The notes beneath the pieces were generated by a model that worked only from the letters and a program-made list of their open reading frames with translations, had not been told where the DNA came from and searched no databases. From Closterium sp. Naga37s-1 (taxonomy: Eukaryota > Streptophyta > Zygnematophyceae > Desmidiales > Closteriaceae), in the NCBI GenBank assembly GCA_947471745.1, contig CANJKZ010000724.1, forward strand, positions 620,001-684,000: DNA of 64,000 nucleotides. Reading direction: 5' to 3'. Of this stretch, positions 40,281 to 51,021 are shown in pieces (within the stretch, counting starts at the first letter, position 1; each line of letters starts with the position of its first letter). Position numbers and translations under genes: made by a program.

Positions 40281-43200
40281 ATGACGACGATGGCTGGAAT
40301 CAGCTCCGTTCGAGTCGGCGACTCGCAAATGTCGCACGTACCGGAGACCATGTCGGCGTGGCAGTACTTCAAGCACGGCGGCGGGGCTGATGCTCTCTCG
40401 GTGCGTTCCGTCCCCCCGCCGCCCGAATCATCCGAGGCTCTTCGTTTCTAGCAGCAGTTGCTTTTCTGCGCCGAGTCACGAGCTTCCCTTTGCTTACGTC
40501 AGGCATCCTTAGTAAGCCCACAGGCATTCCATTCCGATGCCATCGTCGCACCGCGACGGAATTGCGGTCCATACCCCGCGACGTACCCGCATCATCATGA
40601 ACTGAAGCATGACGGGCTCCGTCACTTGAATGACCGACCTTCAGCTTCAAGCTCTACGGCATGGTATGGACACGCAGATGCCGCATCATCTGCGTGCTGT
40701 TACGTGTCCTCCATCCCGCACGCTCCACCGCACTTCACCAATGACCGACACACGCACGCTGTGTGAGGGCGAGGTGGTGATTCGAGTGCGCACGGCGAGC
40801 CGCTTTACTTTGAAGCCTTACCTAGATTTTCCTTATCCCCCACCCCGTCCAGCTTTACCAGCTGAATGATGGCGTCCCGGCGCGCATGAGGAGAGAGTAT
40901 TAGCATAATTTTCCCCATTCGGCATCCCCCTCATACTATCACCAGTTGAGCAACAACGTCCCTGTGGCCAGTCGGTGCAAGGGCGGGTGCTGATCGCGAG
41001 CGCGCGGCGAGCAACTTCAACCTCAACAGTTTCAACGGGTTTAGGGTTTCTCCCCATCCCTCACTCCTCCTCACCTCACGGCAGTTGCATGAAAACGTCC
41101 TTGTGCCCAGTCCGTGCAACGGCGAGGTGCTGATCGCATGCGCGCAGCGAGCAACTTCAACCATGATGGTTTCTCCCCATCCCTCACTCCTCACCTCACG
41201 GCAGTTGAATAAAATCGTTCCCATGCCCAGTCCGAGCAAGGGCGAGGTGCTGGTTCGTGTGTGCGCAGCAAGCAAGAATTTAATATCCACATGCGTCCGT
41301 CATGCCCTGCTTTTTACTCAGTTGAACGACAACGTCCCCGTGCCCAGGCCATGCAAGGGCGAGGTGCTGGTTCGCGTGCGTGCGGCGAGCATCAACCCGG
41401 GCGACTGGAAGGTGCAGTCGGGACTCATCCCCTTCCTGCCTCGCCGCTTCCCCGCCACCGCTGGTGAGAAAAGCGTGCATTTAAGAAGATGAAAGCATTT
41501 AAGAAAAACCTTTAAAAGGCAGAAGATGAAAGCATTTAAGAACGACTTTCCAAAGGCAGAAGATGAAAGCATTTAAGAACGACTTTCCAAAGGCAGAAGA
41601 TGAAAGCATTTAAGAACGACTTTCCAAAGGCAGAAGATGAAAGCCTTTAAGAAGGACCTTCAAAAGCGCCCCGATTGATTGAAAGGTGCAATTTAGTCTC
41701 ATCCCCTTCCTGCAGCTGTGACTCTCCGCCACCGTCGGTGAGAGCTGTGCATGCACTGCCTTGTGTCCTCACTGCCTTGTGTCCTCACTGCCTTGTGTTC
41801 CCTTACCTGCCTCTGTGGTCCCCCCTCTGCTGGTGACGACCGGTATGCACTTCATTTCCCGCCGCCTTGTCATTTACCCTTCTCACCGCACACTCGAATC
41901 CGGGATTATTGTTTGGTTTTCCTAAATTTCCTTTGTTCGTGCAGGGTACGACCTGGCAGGCAACGTGGTGGCAGTGGGCCCTGGCGTTACCAAGTACACT
42001 GTGGGAGAGGCCGTTTTTGGAAAAGCACCGTTCTTCGTACGTTCCGTAACCACCAGATTCTGCTTTGTTCTTCGTTCTTCCGATCTCATCCACTGCAGTG
42101 CACCTATCTTCACCGGTCTGCGTTGCATCCCTCTCTTATGACATACTGCCACTTGCTTTTCGACTGCGGACAAAGCCTGAACCACAAGCAAACCAACCTC
42201 TCGTCCAAAGTCTGGTGTTTGGTGTTTTCACTGCCACTTCTCTTCCATACACCCTCCGTGCGTTATTCATCCTCTCTGGCCCCACTCTCGTTCACTCTCT
42301 CAGAAAATGGGCGCTCTGATGCACTGGCGCTCTGGCCCCACTCGGGTTCACTACGCAGTCGTCAACCAAGCTCACCTCTTGCTTGCGTTCCCTTCTCATT
42401 TGCTTTCCCATACCTCTTGCGTATTCTCATTCCTCTTCTCTCAGAAAATGGGCGCCCTAGCACAGTACGCCATACTGGAAGCTGCCCGCAGCGCACGCAA
42501 GCCTTCCTCCCTCACCTTTGAGTCTGCCGCTGCTCTCCCCGTCGGTCTCACCGCCCTGGAAGCCGTGAGGGACGGCGCTGGCCTGCTCCTTCCTGCAAGC
42601 CTGGAGGAACCCAAACGGGGTTGTGAGTCGCCTCAAAAACCGATAGCGGAGCGCAGCCCTGATTGCAGTGGTAAGGGCGAGAACAGCAGCAACGGCACTG
42701 TTTCTGGTGCCAGCTCAAGCAGGAACGACGGTAGCGGGAAGAGGGCACGGGTGCTGGCGGCGAATGCGTCAGGGGGAGTGGGGCATATGGCAGTGCAGCT
42801 GGCTAAGGCAGCAGGGGCACACGTGACTGCCACTGTCGGCGCTCGTAACCTCGCCTTCGCTCGAAACGTCCTTGGAGCAGACGAGGTTTTGGATTACAAC
42901 TCACCTGCAGGGAAACAGCTCTACCCCTCCTCATCCTCATCCCCTCCGCCTGTTTCCAGCCTTTCTGCTCCTACTGCTGCACAGGTTGCTTCATCCTCCC
43001 ATCCGCCTATCACCGGGTTGTACGATGCAGTAGTTGATTGCTCGCCCACCAGCCTGGCAGTCTCTGCGGTGGGCAGGGTTCTCCGTCCCCAAGGGAGGTG
43101 GGCGCATGTGGAGCTTCCGCTCTCTCTGCTCGCTCTGGGACTCTGGCGCCGCTTGGCTCTTCGCCCGAGGAAACTGCATCCTGCTATGATGGCGAACAGG

Positions 43201-43353
43201 GAGGGTGATCTGGAGGTGCTGGGGAGGATGGCGGAGGAGGGGAAGGTGAGGGTGGTGGTGGAGAGTAGTGTGCCGTTTGAAGAGGCGAGAGAGGCGTGGA
43301 GGAGGAGCATGGGAGGGCACGTGACAGGCAAGGTGGTGGTTAGGATGGAGTGA
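40281..43353 (+). CDS. Quinone oxidoreductase, plastid-envelope (ceQORH) type
   Basis: Medium-chain NAD(P)H-dependent reductase of quinones or reactive enones. Four exons fit in frame: 40281-40400, 41322-41463, 41945-42036, 42445-43353 (1263 nt, 420 residues), all GT-AG. Exon 1 gives MSAWQYFKHGGGADALS, exon 2 CKGEVLVRVRAASINPGDWK and PFLPRRFPATAG, exon 3 YDLAGNVVAVGPGV, and exon 4 the nucleotide-binding loop ASGGVGHMAVQLAKAAGAHV (about 225-244), GADEVLDY, and EAREAWRRSMGGHVTGKVVV. The GARN and HVTAT text matches plant ceQORH; no zinc ligands. Odd: a Ser-rich insert near 168-218 and about 20 extra N-terminal residues. Convergent with the expansin gene, 415 bp away. Confidence 0.85.
40735..41321 (+). 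repeat. Decayed tandem copies of oxidoreductase exon 2
   Basis: Three clear copies in intron 1 begin ttg after a cag acceptor at 40946, 41085 and 41205; the intact exon starts at 41322. A weaker copy is near 40740. Each repeats the coding text for N(V/I)-(P/L)-(V/M)-x-S/R-P-x-K/N-GEVL, and the copies at 41085 and 41205 share about 38 bp of preceding intron (ctcctcacctcacggcag). The copies at 40946 and 41085 lose frame after GEVL; the one at 41205 is in frame to VRVCAAS and then ends. Confidence 0.8.
41487..41670 (+). repeat. 37-bp tandem repeats in intron 2
   Basis: Five units of about 37 bp built on gaagatgaaagcatttaag; the middle three are identical. A second small array, three units of actgccttgtgtcctc (16 bp), follows at about 41754-41802. 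Confidence 0.9.
42293..42450 (+). repeat. Duplicated acceptor and start of exon 4
   Basis: ctctcagaaaatgggcgc occurs at about 42296 and again at 42439. Only the second continues into conserved protein (MGALAQYAILEAA). The first could act as a cryptic acceptor. Confidence 0.7.
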
Positions 43354-43768
43354 AGGGCTACGATGATTACAGCTGAGAAATCGGTCGCATGCATGCATCT
43401 TTTAGTTGTATAATGTTATGCATTGGGCATTACACAATTTAGCTTGATCCCCCAAAAGCCAGCATACATTCTATGCTGTGTTGAGGTAAATCGAACTCAT
43501 CCCAATCCGCTAACCCATTCCCTTTCCACTAACCCACCCCACTCCCTATCCACCCCACTCCCACCCGCTAGTACCACCTAACGTTCAGCCAGTCTTATGC
43601 TCAAAAGCACCTACCCGCCAAGAATCACATCACCCTTCTTCACCCTTGTGTCGCAATTGCTGGCGTCAGCTTGCCTTCAACAACCACTTCAAAATCCCGT
43701 CTTCCAGAAGTACCATTGAAGCGGTTTTTGGGGCGGCGCCTCGAAATTTCTTCACGCTTACTACATGC
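43354..43768. other. Convergent intergenic region
   Basis: Between two tail-to-tail genes. It includes simple runs of aacccaccccactccc type (43510-43575). No element or RNA gene is seen. Confidence 0.5.
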
Positions 43769-44673
43769 CTACTTAGCCTCGGCCATGAGCTTCTTGAAGT
43801 TGGTCTTGCTCGAGTACAGCGTCTGCGGCTTCCAGTCGGCGGGAAGGACCTTGTCGAGAGTGATCTTCTCGAGGGTGTGTCCCGCAGTCAGGCGAACGCT
43901 CACCGCCTTCTTCGCGCCCACAACCTCCTTCGCCTCCTTGCCCTTGATCCCCCAGATCGCCTTGCTGCCGTCGCGCGTCAGCTTCGCCCACTTCTTGCCG
44001 TCCACGCTGATTTCGACAGCTTTGAGCGTACCGGGGCCGGCGAGACCCAACATCTGAATGTTGAAATTCTCCGCCGTCGAGTTGCTGCGCACGCGCACCG
44101 CGGACCGAGGGTCGAATGGCAGTTGGTGCGCTTGTACGTGACGCCGACGGGGGCGGCGTCGGATCCCTGCACGATCTTGGACCACGACACGGGGGAGAGC
44201 GAAATCTCCTTCTCCGTGGTCGTCGCGCCAATGACGCGGACCGTGACGGTCGCCTTGCCGCTGCGGCAGTGCTTCGTGTCGTTGGCGCAAATCACCTTGT
44301 AGCACGCGCCGCAGCGCTGGCCGAAGATGGCGGGAGGAAGCTTCATAATGAGCCCCTTGCCGAAGTAGGGGTTGGCGGTGTAGTTTGCGTAGTAAGCGCA
44401 GGAGGAGTCCTTTCCTAGCCCCGAGCTCTTGCTCTTCCTCGCCTTCGCCGCCACGGCAGGCGTGGTTGCGTTTGCAGACCCAATCGCGCCAGAAGCAACC
44501 CCCTTAGCATAAGCATTCGAGTTAGCAGGCTTAGTCGCGCTGGCAGGCGCAGTCGCGTTGGCGGGTTTCCCGGCGGCAGAGACGCGCGCAGGGGCGGAAA
44601 GGAGCAGCGCAGATGCGATGACCACGACGAGGAAAGTGGCCTTAGTAGCGGCTGTGTGGCTGAAGGGAGTCAT
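43769..44673 (-). CDS. Expansin-like secreted wall protein, one frameshift
   Basis: Start chosen at ATG 44673: MTPFSHTAATKATFL leads a signal peptide ending near APARVSA; upstream codons in frame look non-coding. An Ala/Thr/Asn-rich linker follows, then a six-stranded barrel domain at about residues 90-187 (CAYYANYT, GQRCGACYKVIC, GKATVTVRVIG, SWSKIVQGSDAAPVGVTYKRTNC) with six cysteines. The second domain (SAVRVRSNSTAENFNIQMLG, VEISVDGKKWAKLTRDGSKAIW, LYSSKTNFKKLMAEAK) lies one frame over: a base seems missing near 44107. The HFD motif of plant expansins is absent. Expansins loosen cell walls without hydrolysis. Pseudogene, sequence error or true variant cannot be told apart here. Confidence 0.72.
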
Positions 44674-45094
44674 TCTCGTATCTGTGGGTATCAACGAGGC
44701 TGAAGCGGTCGAGCTGGTGCTCTTAGACAGTTTCGAAAATATGGGGTAAATGATAGTTGTGATGAGATGAGCGGGAGTGGTGGCTCTTAATAACTTCACT
44801 ATTGCTGTGTCGAGAGAGATGGCACCATGAGTCACGGGCAATTGACTTCACCGTAGATTGGGTTTCGGGGTTCTGCATTCCGAGTCGCACGAGTTTTGGG
44901 CAAAGGGTATCACATGAACATTGTCGCAAATAATTGCGGATTGAGTGTGCGGGATGGCGAGTTCGTGATGACCAGCAGCGTTTTCGCGAATGGCAGCCTG
45001 AATGGCAGACCCTGATCAGGATTTCGCGAATGCGGGATACTTGATCGTGAATATTGCGAAAAATGATTGCTAAAGAAACATTTCCCACACATTT
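44674..45094 (-). promoter_or_regulatory. Upstream region of the expansin-like gene
   Basis: AT-richer than the coding part; presumably holds the promoter and 5' UTR. No motif can be named with confidence. Confidence 0.3.
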
Positions 45095-45317
45095 CCTTCC
45101 CGCCGCATGCGACGGCGCGAAATGCGCGGAGCTGAGGATGGTGTGATTATTGACAAGTCTAGGGTGAATTTCACTACAGCTTATACTGAGGACAGTAACA
45201 TGTCATAATATTAAAAAGATCCACACAAAGCTTGGTGATGTTGGGATTTTTTAGAGATTTATACAATCTGTACCTGTACTACGATCACCACGAAAAATTA
45301 ATTCTTTCATTCAGCCG
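45095..45317 (+). repeat. Direct repeat, copy 1
   Basis: About 220 bp from ccttcccgccgcatgcgac to cgaaaaattaattctttc, repeated at 45742-45994 with several indels. It shares the block cctgtactac(g/a)atcaccacg. The spacing of 0.43 kb and lack of TG..CA ends argue against ordinary LTRs. Confidence 0.8.
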
Positions 45318-45349
45318 CTCCAGGGCCTATGATATCATTAGGGTAAAAT

Positions 45350-46475
45350 ACCCTGATTACCCTGATTTCAGGGTTCAGTTACCCCCCTTGCCCTGAAGTT
45401 TCATGAACTCTGTACTTAGAGCCGTGAGATTTCAGGATGTTTGTTTTATATCACCCTGAGAATTCAGTGCTGTACGCCTGCCTGCCGTGAAGCCTCAGAC
45501 CGCTTGTAGGGCGTACCCTGAAACAGTTGCTCTGTGCGCCTAAGGGGGCCCCTGTGCGAAGTCCATGAATTCCGTAATTTCGCGCCGAAAACACGCGAGT
45601 CGCCCCCCACCACTCACTTTGACGACAAAATTGCCCACACGAGGCAACTTACAGGGGTGCAGCAGTCGTTGCTGCAGGTTACTCCTCTAGCACCCACCAC
45701 TAACACTTAACCATTTGCACGAACTCACACGTCTACTGCTGCCTTCCCGCCGCATGCGACGGCGCGATATGCGCGGAGCTGATGGATGGTGTGATAATTG
45801 ACAAGTCATTTCGACAATCCTTGATTACTATAATTCACTACAGCTTATACTCATGATAGTAACACGTCATAAATTTCATTGATTAAGATTATTAAGATCC
45901 ACACAAACCTTGGTGATGTTGGGATTTTTTAGAGCTTCATACAATCTGTACCTGTACTACAATCACCACGAAAAAATGCTTCTTTCTTTCAGCCTCTCTC
46001 TCTGTCATAGTCATTCGAGGAACTTTAGCTCCGTCTAAGGTGTTGAGCAGGGCCTCGGTTTCATATTAGGGCACCCTGAGCCCTCAGGGCAGAGCCCCTA
46101 ATTGGACTAACATCCACAAAATACGGGGGGTTGCCACACCCTGATTTCTCAGGGCAAAAAGAGCTTCACCCTGAGCCTTCAGGGCATTTTTTCTCCAAGT
46201 ACTGTACATGTATTTAATTTCCTATTCTAGAACATACTTCTAAGTATTTCAGCATACAATCACTACACTAGATGTTCAACTAGAATCACACAGGCTCTCT
46301 CAGTATTTGAACCCGCGTCTCGCTCAAGATGTAAAACGTTGCGCGACACGCGCATGCAATTAACGTAGTGAAAAAGACACGTAAACAAAACCAACTAGTC
46401 AATTCCCATCCCACGAGCCGACACATACAGTGTACGAAGTGTGGCTGTGTACGCCTTGAGGCCTCAGGGCAAGGG
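45350..46475. repeat. Cluster of CCCTGA/TCAGGG palindromes
   Basis: Clear cases at about 45361-45374, 46074-46089, 46139-46154 and 46169-46184 (ccctga, 2-4 bases, tcaggg), with degenerate ones at about 45400, 45452, 45490 and 46454. The 46064-46105 copy is nested in a wider inverted repeat (attaggg ... ccctaat). No gene is seen in this region. Confidence 0.65.
45742..45994 (+). repeat. Direct repeat, copy 2
   Basis: About 250 bp, partner of 45095-45317. Confidence 0.8.
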
Positions 46476-46530
46476 GGTGTAGAACACTCTGAAATCTCAT
46501 GGTGTTATATATTATTAGTCATGAAATTAT

Positions 46531-46578
46531 AGAGCTTCCCCTACAAACATCCTAAAATTTTAGGGAAGGGGAAGCTCT
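46531..46578. repeat. Perfect 12-bp stem hairpin
   Basis: agagcttcccct (46531-46542) pairs with aggggaagctct (46567-46578); the loop holds its own palindrome cctaaaattttagg. It could be a small inverted-repeat element or a terminator-like structure. Confidence 0.7.
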
Positions 46579-46699
46579 CAATGTTATATTCACTTTAGTT
46601 ATCTAGCCTATAGTGATTTGCATGTTAGGGGGTACATCAATTCCCTCGACACTCTCTTGTACCCCACCCTTTAACCTAGTCAATCATTCCTCCCCAACA

Positions 46700-47459
46700 T
46701 GTTAGTGATTTGCTGCCCGCGCGCTGCTCGCTGTGCCCGCGAACTGCTCGCACTCTGCTGCACCTGAGCTGCTGCTGCCGCACGCGCTGCTGTGCTGTGC
46801 CCTGCCAAGCGTGCTGTTGCGCGCTGCTGTTGCTGCTGCGTACGCTGCTGCCAACTGCGCTGCTGTGCCTGAGCTGCTTCTGCGCCTGAGCTGCTGCTGC
46901 CGCTCGAGCTACGCTGCTGCTGCTGCCGCACACGCTGCTGCACTGTGCCCTGCAGCGCCGCCCTGCCCGAGCCCGTACGCAGCTACTGCTGCTGCACGCG
47001 CTGCTGCTAAGCGCGCTGCTTCTGCTAAGCGCGCTACTAAGCATTGCTACTAAGCGAGCTGCTGCTGCTAAGCGCTACAGCTGGTGCTGCTGCTGCTGCT
47101 AAGCGCTACTGCTGCTGCTGCTAAGCGCTACTACTGCTGCTGTGAAGTGCACTGTTACTGCTGCTGCTGCTGCTGCGCCCTGCCCTGTCTCGCCGCGCCG
47201 CCGAGCCCGAGCCGCGCCGCCCTGCAGCATTGCCAAGCCCCACCGAGCCGCTCTTCTTCTGCTGCTGCTGCTGCTACTGCTCAGCTGCTGCTGCTACTAG
47301 GCTGCTGCTGCCACCTGTGCTGCTGCTGCTGCTGAGCTACTGCTGCCGCCTGCGCTACTGCTGCCGCCTGCGCTTCTGCTGCCCTGCCGAGCCGCCCTTC
47401 CTGCAGCTGTTGGCGCTACTATTGCTAATGCTGCCACTGCTGCTACTGCTGCCACTGCT
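46700..47459 (+). repeat. Co-L CTG/CTA triplet-rich leader
   Basis: Imperfect gctgctgct and gctactgct runs, readable as Ala, Leu or Cys tracts in all frames. It continues at 48543. The last 44 bp (47416-47459) are duplicated at 48543-48586. Confidence 0.75.
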
Positions 47460-48542
47460 CTGATACCATGTCAGAATCCCAACCACTAGACCATAAGAAC
47501 AAAAAGGCTTGTTTGTGTAGCGGGTCCGTGCGCCCATAACCCCCCAGGCGAACGCGCCTGTAACCCCCCTCATGATCAATCGGAGATCTCACAGTGCAGC
47601 TCTACTGACATTGGTCGGCCTTCGACCAACAACTGAAACGACAACAAAGAAGAGCGACGACCGCGGCGCCTCTACTGCAAATATTTCAGAAATTTTGGGA
47701 ATAGTGATGGAAATTCCGCTCCAGCTATCGCTAGCCAAAATCTGGTTTGCGTTCAGGGGTGCGGGGCTGCGGGTAGCGAGCGGGTGGCGGGGTGGTTACA
47801 GGTCGACGGGAGGGGACTCGCGGCGGGTCCTGCTAGCGTGCGATTCGGCGGGCCCGCGGGGGCCTGTCTAGGTCGCGAGGCGTGGGGGGGGGGGGGGGGG
47901 ACCCATGGGGCTTTCTTTTGCGCGCGATTTGGCAGGCCCGCGGGGCCCTGTCTAGGTCGCGATGTGGTGGGGACCCGTGGGGGTCTCTCTAGCACGCGAT
48001 TTGGCGGGCTTGCGGGGGCCTGCCTAGGTCGCGACGTGGAGGGACTTCGGGATACGAGGCGTACGGGGCTGGGGGGTGACAGGGCGCGCTGGGCTGCAGG
48101 TGAAGGAGCGCGCTGGGCTATGAGGTGACGGGACACAGTGGGTAGCGATGTGATAGGTCGCGTTGGGCTACGGGTTGACGGGGCGTGCTGGGCTACGGGG
48201 TGACGGGTCACGGTAAGCTACGGGGTGACACGCACTAGGGAACGTGGTGCGGGGCGCACTAGGGTGCTACGGGCAACCCTAAAACGAGCGAGTGACGAGC
48301 GGGGCGCGAAGCGGTGGGCCCATGGGAACAAACTAAGCTCTATACCAAGTTAGGATAGGAACGGAGGAATGAATGACTACAAACAAGCAGTACAAGGAAA
48401 CATATAGCAAACCCTAAAGGGGGTTGTACCCTCTACAGCATAACTCAATGTAACACCTAGACTAAACTAACAAACTATAACGATTATAGTTTGACAGCTA
48501 CAGATGACGGTCTCCAAGTCGTCGGCGTATGACGAGTCACAG
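47457..48542. repeat. 1.09-kb duplicated segment, inserted copy
   Basis: Copy of 34704-35790, placed in the Co-L leader and flanked by a 44-bp direct repeat of Co-L sequence. It contains one TR-I-type LTR (47469-47610), a primer site before it, leader sequence with a 17-G run (47884-47900) and an LTR (about 48349-48496). Confidence 0.88.
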
Positions 48543-48799
48543 CTACTATTGCTAATGCTGCCACTGCTGCTACTGCTGCCACTGCTGCTGTTACTGCGCT
48601 AGCCCGTGCCCTGTTGCCCACGCACCCTACTGGCCTCCACAGCCACTCCAACAGTCGCTACTGCTGTTACAGCCACAGCGACCACCGCTACTGCTACAGC
48701 TGCAGCTACAGCAGTCGTACTACCGCCCTTGCACCGCTGCTATTGACTGCCACTGCCTGTCATGGCCACTATCACGGTCGTAGCAGCGTCTAGGGGTGG

Positions 48800-50658
48800 A
48801 CAACAGCAGCCATTGCCTCACCCGGACACTCTATCACCACAGCAGCTTTGCGAGTGAGTTCTTCAGCGAGGCCGTCCTGGTGGTGGAGGTTATCGTGCTG
48901 GAGGTGCTGGATAGCAGCGGCAGCCCGCGCACCCGGACACTCTATCGCTTCAGCAGATTCGTGAGTGGATCGTTCAACGCGGCCGTCCAGGTGGAAGAGG
49001 TTATAGTTTTTTGGGTACTAAACAGCGGCGGCAGCAGCGTCAGCAGGAGACCTTCTCCCCCCAGCGGCTTCGCGACTGAGTTTCTCAGCGAGGCGTCCCT
49101 AGTTGTGTAGAGGCTGCTGCTCTAGGTGCTAGTGAGTCTGCTGCCGCTCTAGATGCTAGTGAGTCTGCTGCAGCTCCAGGTGCTAGTGCATCTACCGCCA
49201 CTCGTCCAGCCTCACCTGAGGCCCTGCACACTTTCACACTTGACTCTGGCGCGTCTCGTTGCTTCTTGATTGCACCACAGTCACGGCACTCGCTGCACCA
49301 GTCCCAGTCTCACTGGGTGACCCCTCTGGGGGCCGCGTCGTTGCACGAGCCTCCACTGTCCTCCCGTGTCCGGCAGTCCTCTCCGGCTCTCTTCCAGGCC
49401 TCCACCTCCCCTCGTTCTCGACGAACTTGGTGAGCAACGCAGTCCTTCAGGATGTTTGGGTTGATACCTTTATCCCTGGAGGGCAGCGTGTGGCGATCTG
49501 TACGTGCTACCAGACTGTACGTCACCTTGCTACGTTCACTCGGCAGCCTGGGTCCAGTCTGTACACCCTGACCACTGCGTCTGCACAGATGGCTGCGTCA
49601 GGTCAGGTGGCTGCGTCTAGTCTGGTGTCTGCTTCTAGTCAGTTTGCTGCGTCGTGCTCGTGTCGGGTACTCTCCCACCAAACTCTTCTCCGGCACCACC
49701 GACTTGGTCACCCCTCTCTGCCGCGTCTCCGTAGCATGCACTCCCGTCTCCTTGTCTCTGACCTTCCCGGGTCCCTGCCCCCCCTCCCGCGCTCGCCTGA
49801 CCTGGCGTGCCTTCTCTGCGTCGAGGGGCCGCAGCGCGCCGCTCCTCACTCCTCCTCGTTTCCTCCGACCACTGCTCCTCTGCAGACTCCCCAAATGGAC
49901 GTGTGGGGCCCGGCCCCCATCTGTGGGACGGACCAGGAGCGCTACTTCCTGCTGGTCGTTGACGACTACACGCGCTACACCACGGAGGCGGACGTCCGAG
50001 GTGTCTTGATCCCCTGGATCCGCGCTACTCGTCGCCAGCTGCGCAAGCAGTTTCGGCGGGACCTTCCGGTCCTGCGTCTGCACTCTGACAGGGGCGGTGA
50101 GTTCTCTTCCAGCCTCCTTGCGGAGTTCTGTCGAGATGAGGGCATCGTCCAGTCGTTCACGCTTCCGGCCTCTCCGCAACATAATGGGATTGCTGAGTGT
50201 CGCATTGGCTTGATCATGGAGGTTGCTCGTACCTCCATGATACATGCGGTTGCTCCCCATTTTCTGTGGCCGTTTGCGGTCCGGTACGACGTGCATCAGC
50301 TCAACCTCTGGCCCCGTGTCTCTTTGCCAGAGACCTCACCCACACTCCGTTGGACGGGAAAGGTTGGCGACGCGTCGGCGTTTCGGGTGTGGGGCGCGCT
50401 CTCCTTTGTTCACGATACCACCGCGAGCAAGCTCTCTCCTCACACTCTCTGCTGCGCCTTCCTGAGCTTCCACAGTGACGCCCCGCCGTGGCAGTTTTAC
50501 TACCCTTGCATGCGTCTCGTCTTCTACAGGACGTCACCTTTGACGAGTCGGTCTGTTTCTACAGGCTCCACCCGCACGCGTCCCACCCGGTCCCCCTGGC
50601 GCCTCTCTCCCTGGTACCAGTTCCCCCCCCGGTAGACCCCCTCCCCCCACAGGGTCCT
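48800..50658 (+). pseudogene. Co-L gag-like motifs, protease and integrase
   Basis: Three decayed PQQLREW-type motifs (about 48823, 48938, 49045), GASESAAA repeats, then the protease FTLDSGASRCF (49235) and, one frame over from 49259, the integrase: LLRHHRLGHPSLPRL with CLLC, QMDVWGPAPI, LHSDRGGEFSSS, SPQHNGIAECR, and FLWPFAVRYDVHQLN. All three catalytic acids are present. About 24 bp is missing in DDYTRYTTEADVRGV, where Co-E has AVFPLRSK. WTGKVGDASAFRVWG keeps the Trp that is a stop in Co-E. Gy-M begins at 50659. Confidence 0.83.
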
Positions 50659-51021
50659 TGTGAGGATCTGGTTCAGGAAAGATAATTCTATTGAATGATT
50701 CACCTGGGTACGAGGCGAGGCTATATATAGGCTCGACACAAAGGCAGTAACCCGGGTGTTACTAGAAGGTTCCGCGGGTCGCGAAGTGTCCCGAATAGGT
50801 CCTTCCCGAATTCGGTAGAAGGCAATTCGGTGGCAACCGAAAAGCCTAGAATTCGGTGCACTCAACCTAGTTCGGTGCCTTTAACTATAATAACTATAGT
50901 AAAAGCAAAGAACCTAGGAAATCAAGCAAAAGCATGCAAGATAATATAAAGCTAAGCTAGATAATGCGTAATGAAGTATAATCAAGCAAGTAAATTCCAG
51001 CAAAGCCGTCGTACTCTCACA
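50659..51021 (-). repeat. Gy-M 3' LTR
   Basis: 363 bp, alignable end to end with 9348-9715 but clearly diverged in its second half. Confidence 0.85.

Noticed and set aside
40946-41300. Mutually exclusive alternative exons in the oxidoreductase
   Set aside because: Two copies lose frame after GEVL and none has a matching donor, so decayed duplicates are more likely.
42307-42447. ATG at 42307 as the oxidoreductase start
   Set aside because: It lies in intron 3 sequence next to the duplicated acceptor; conserved protein starts in exon 1 and the four-exon model keeps frame throughout.
44090-44120. A short intron explaining the expansin frame change
   Set aside because: Conserved text continues within a few codons on each side; no GT-AG pair of plausible length fits.
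43646-44302. Plus-strand frame of 218 codons over the expansin gene
   Set aside because: Shadow of the minus-strand coding sequence, with no family resemblance.
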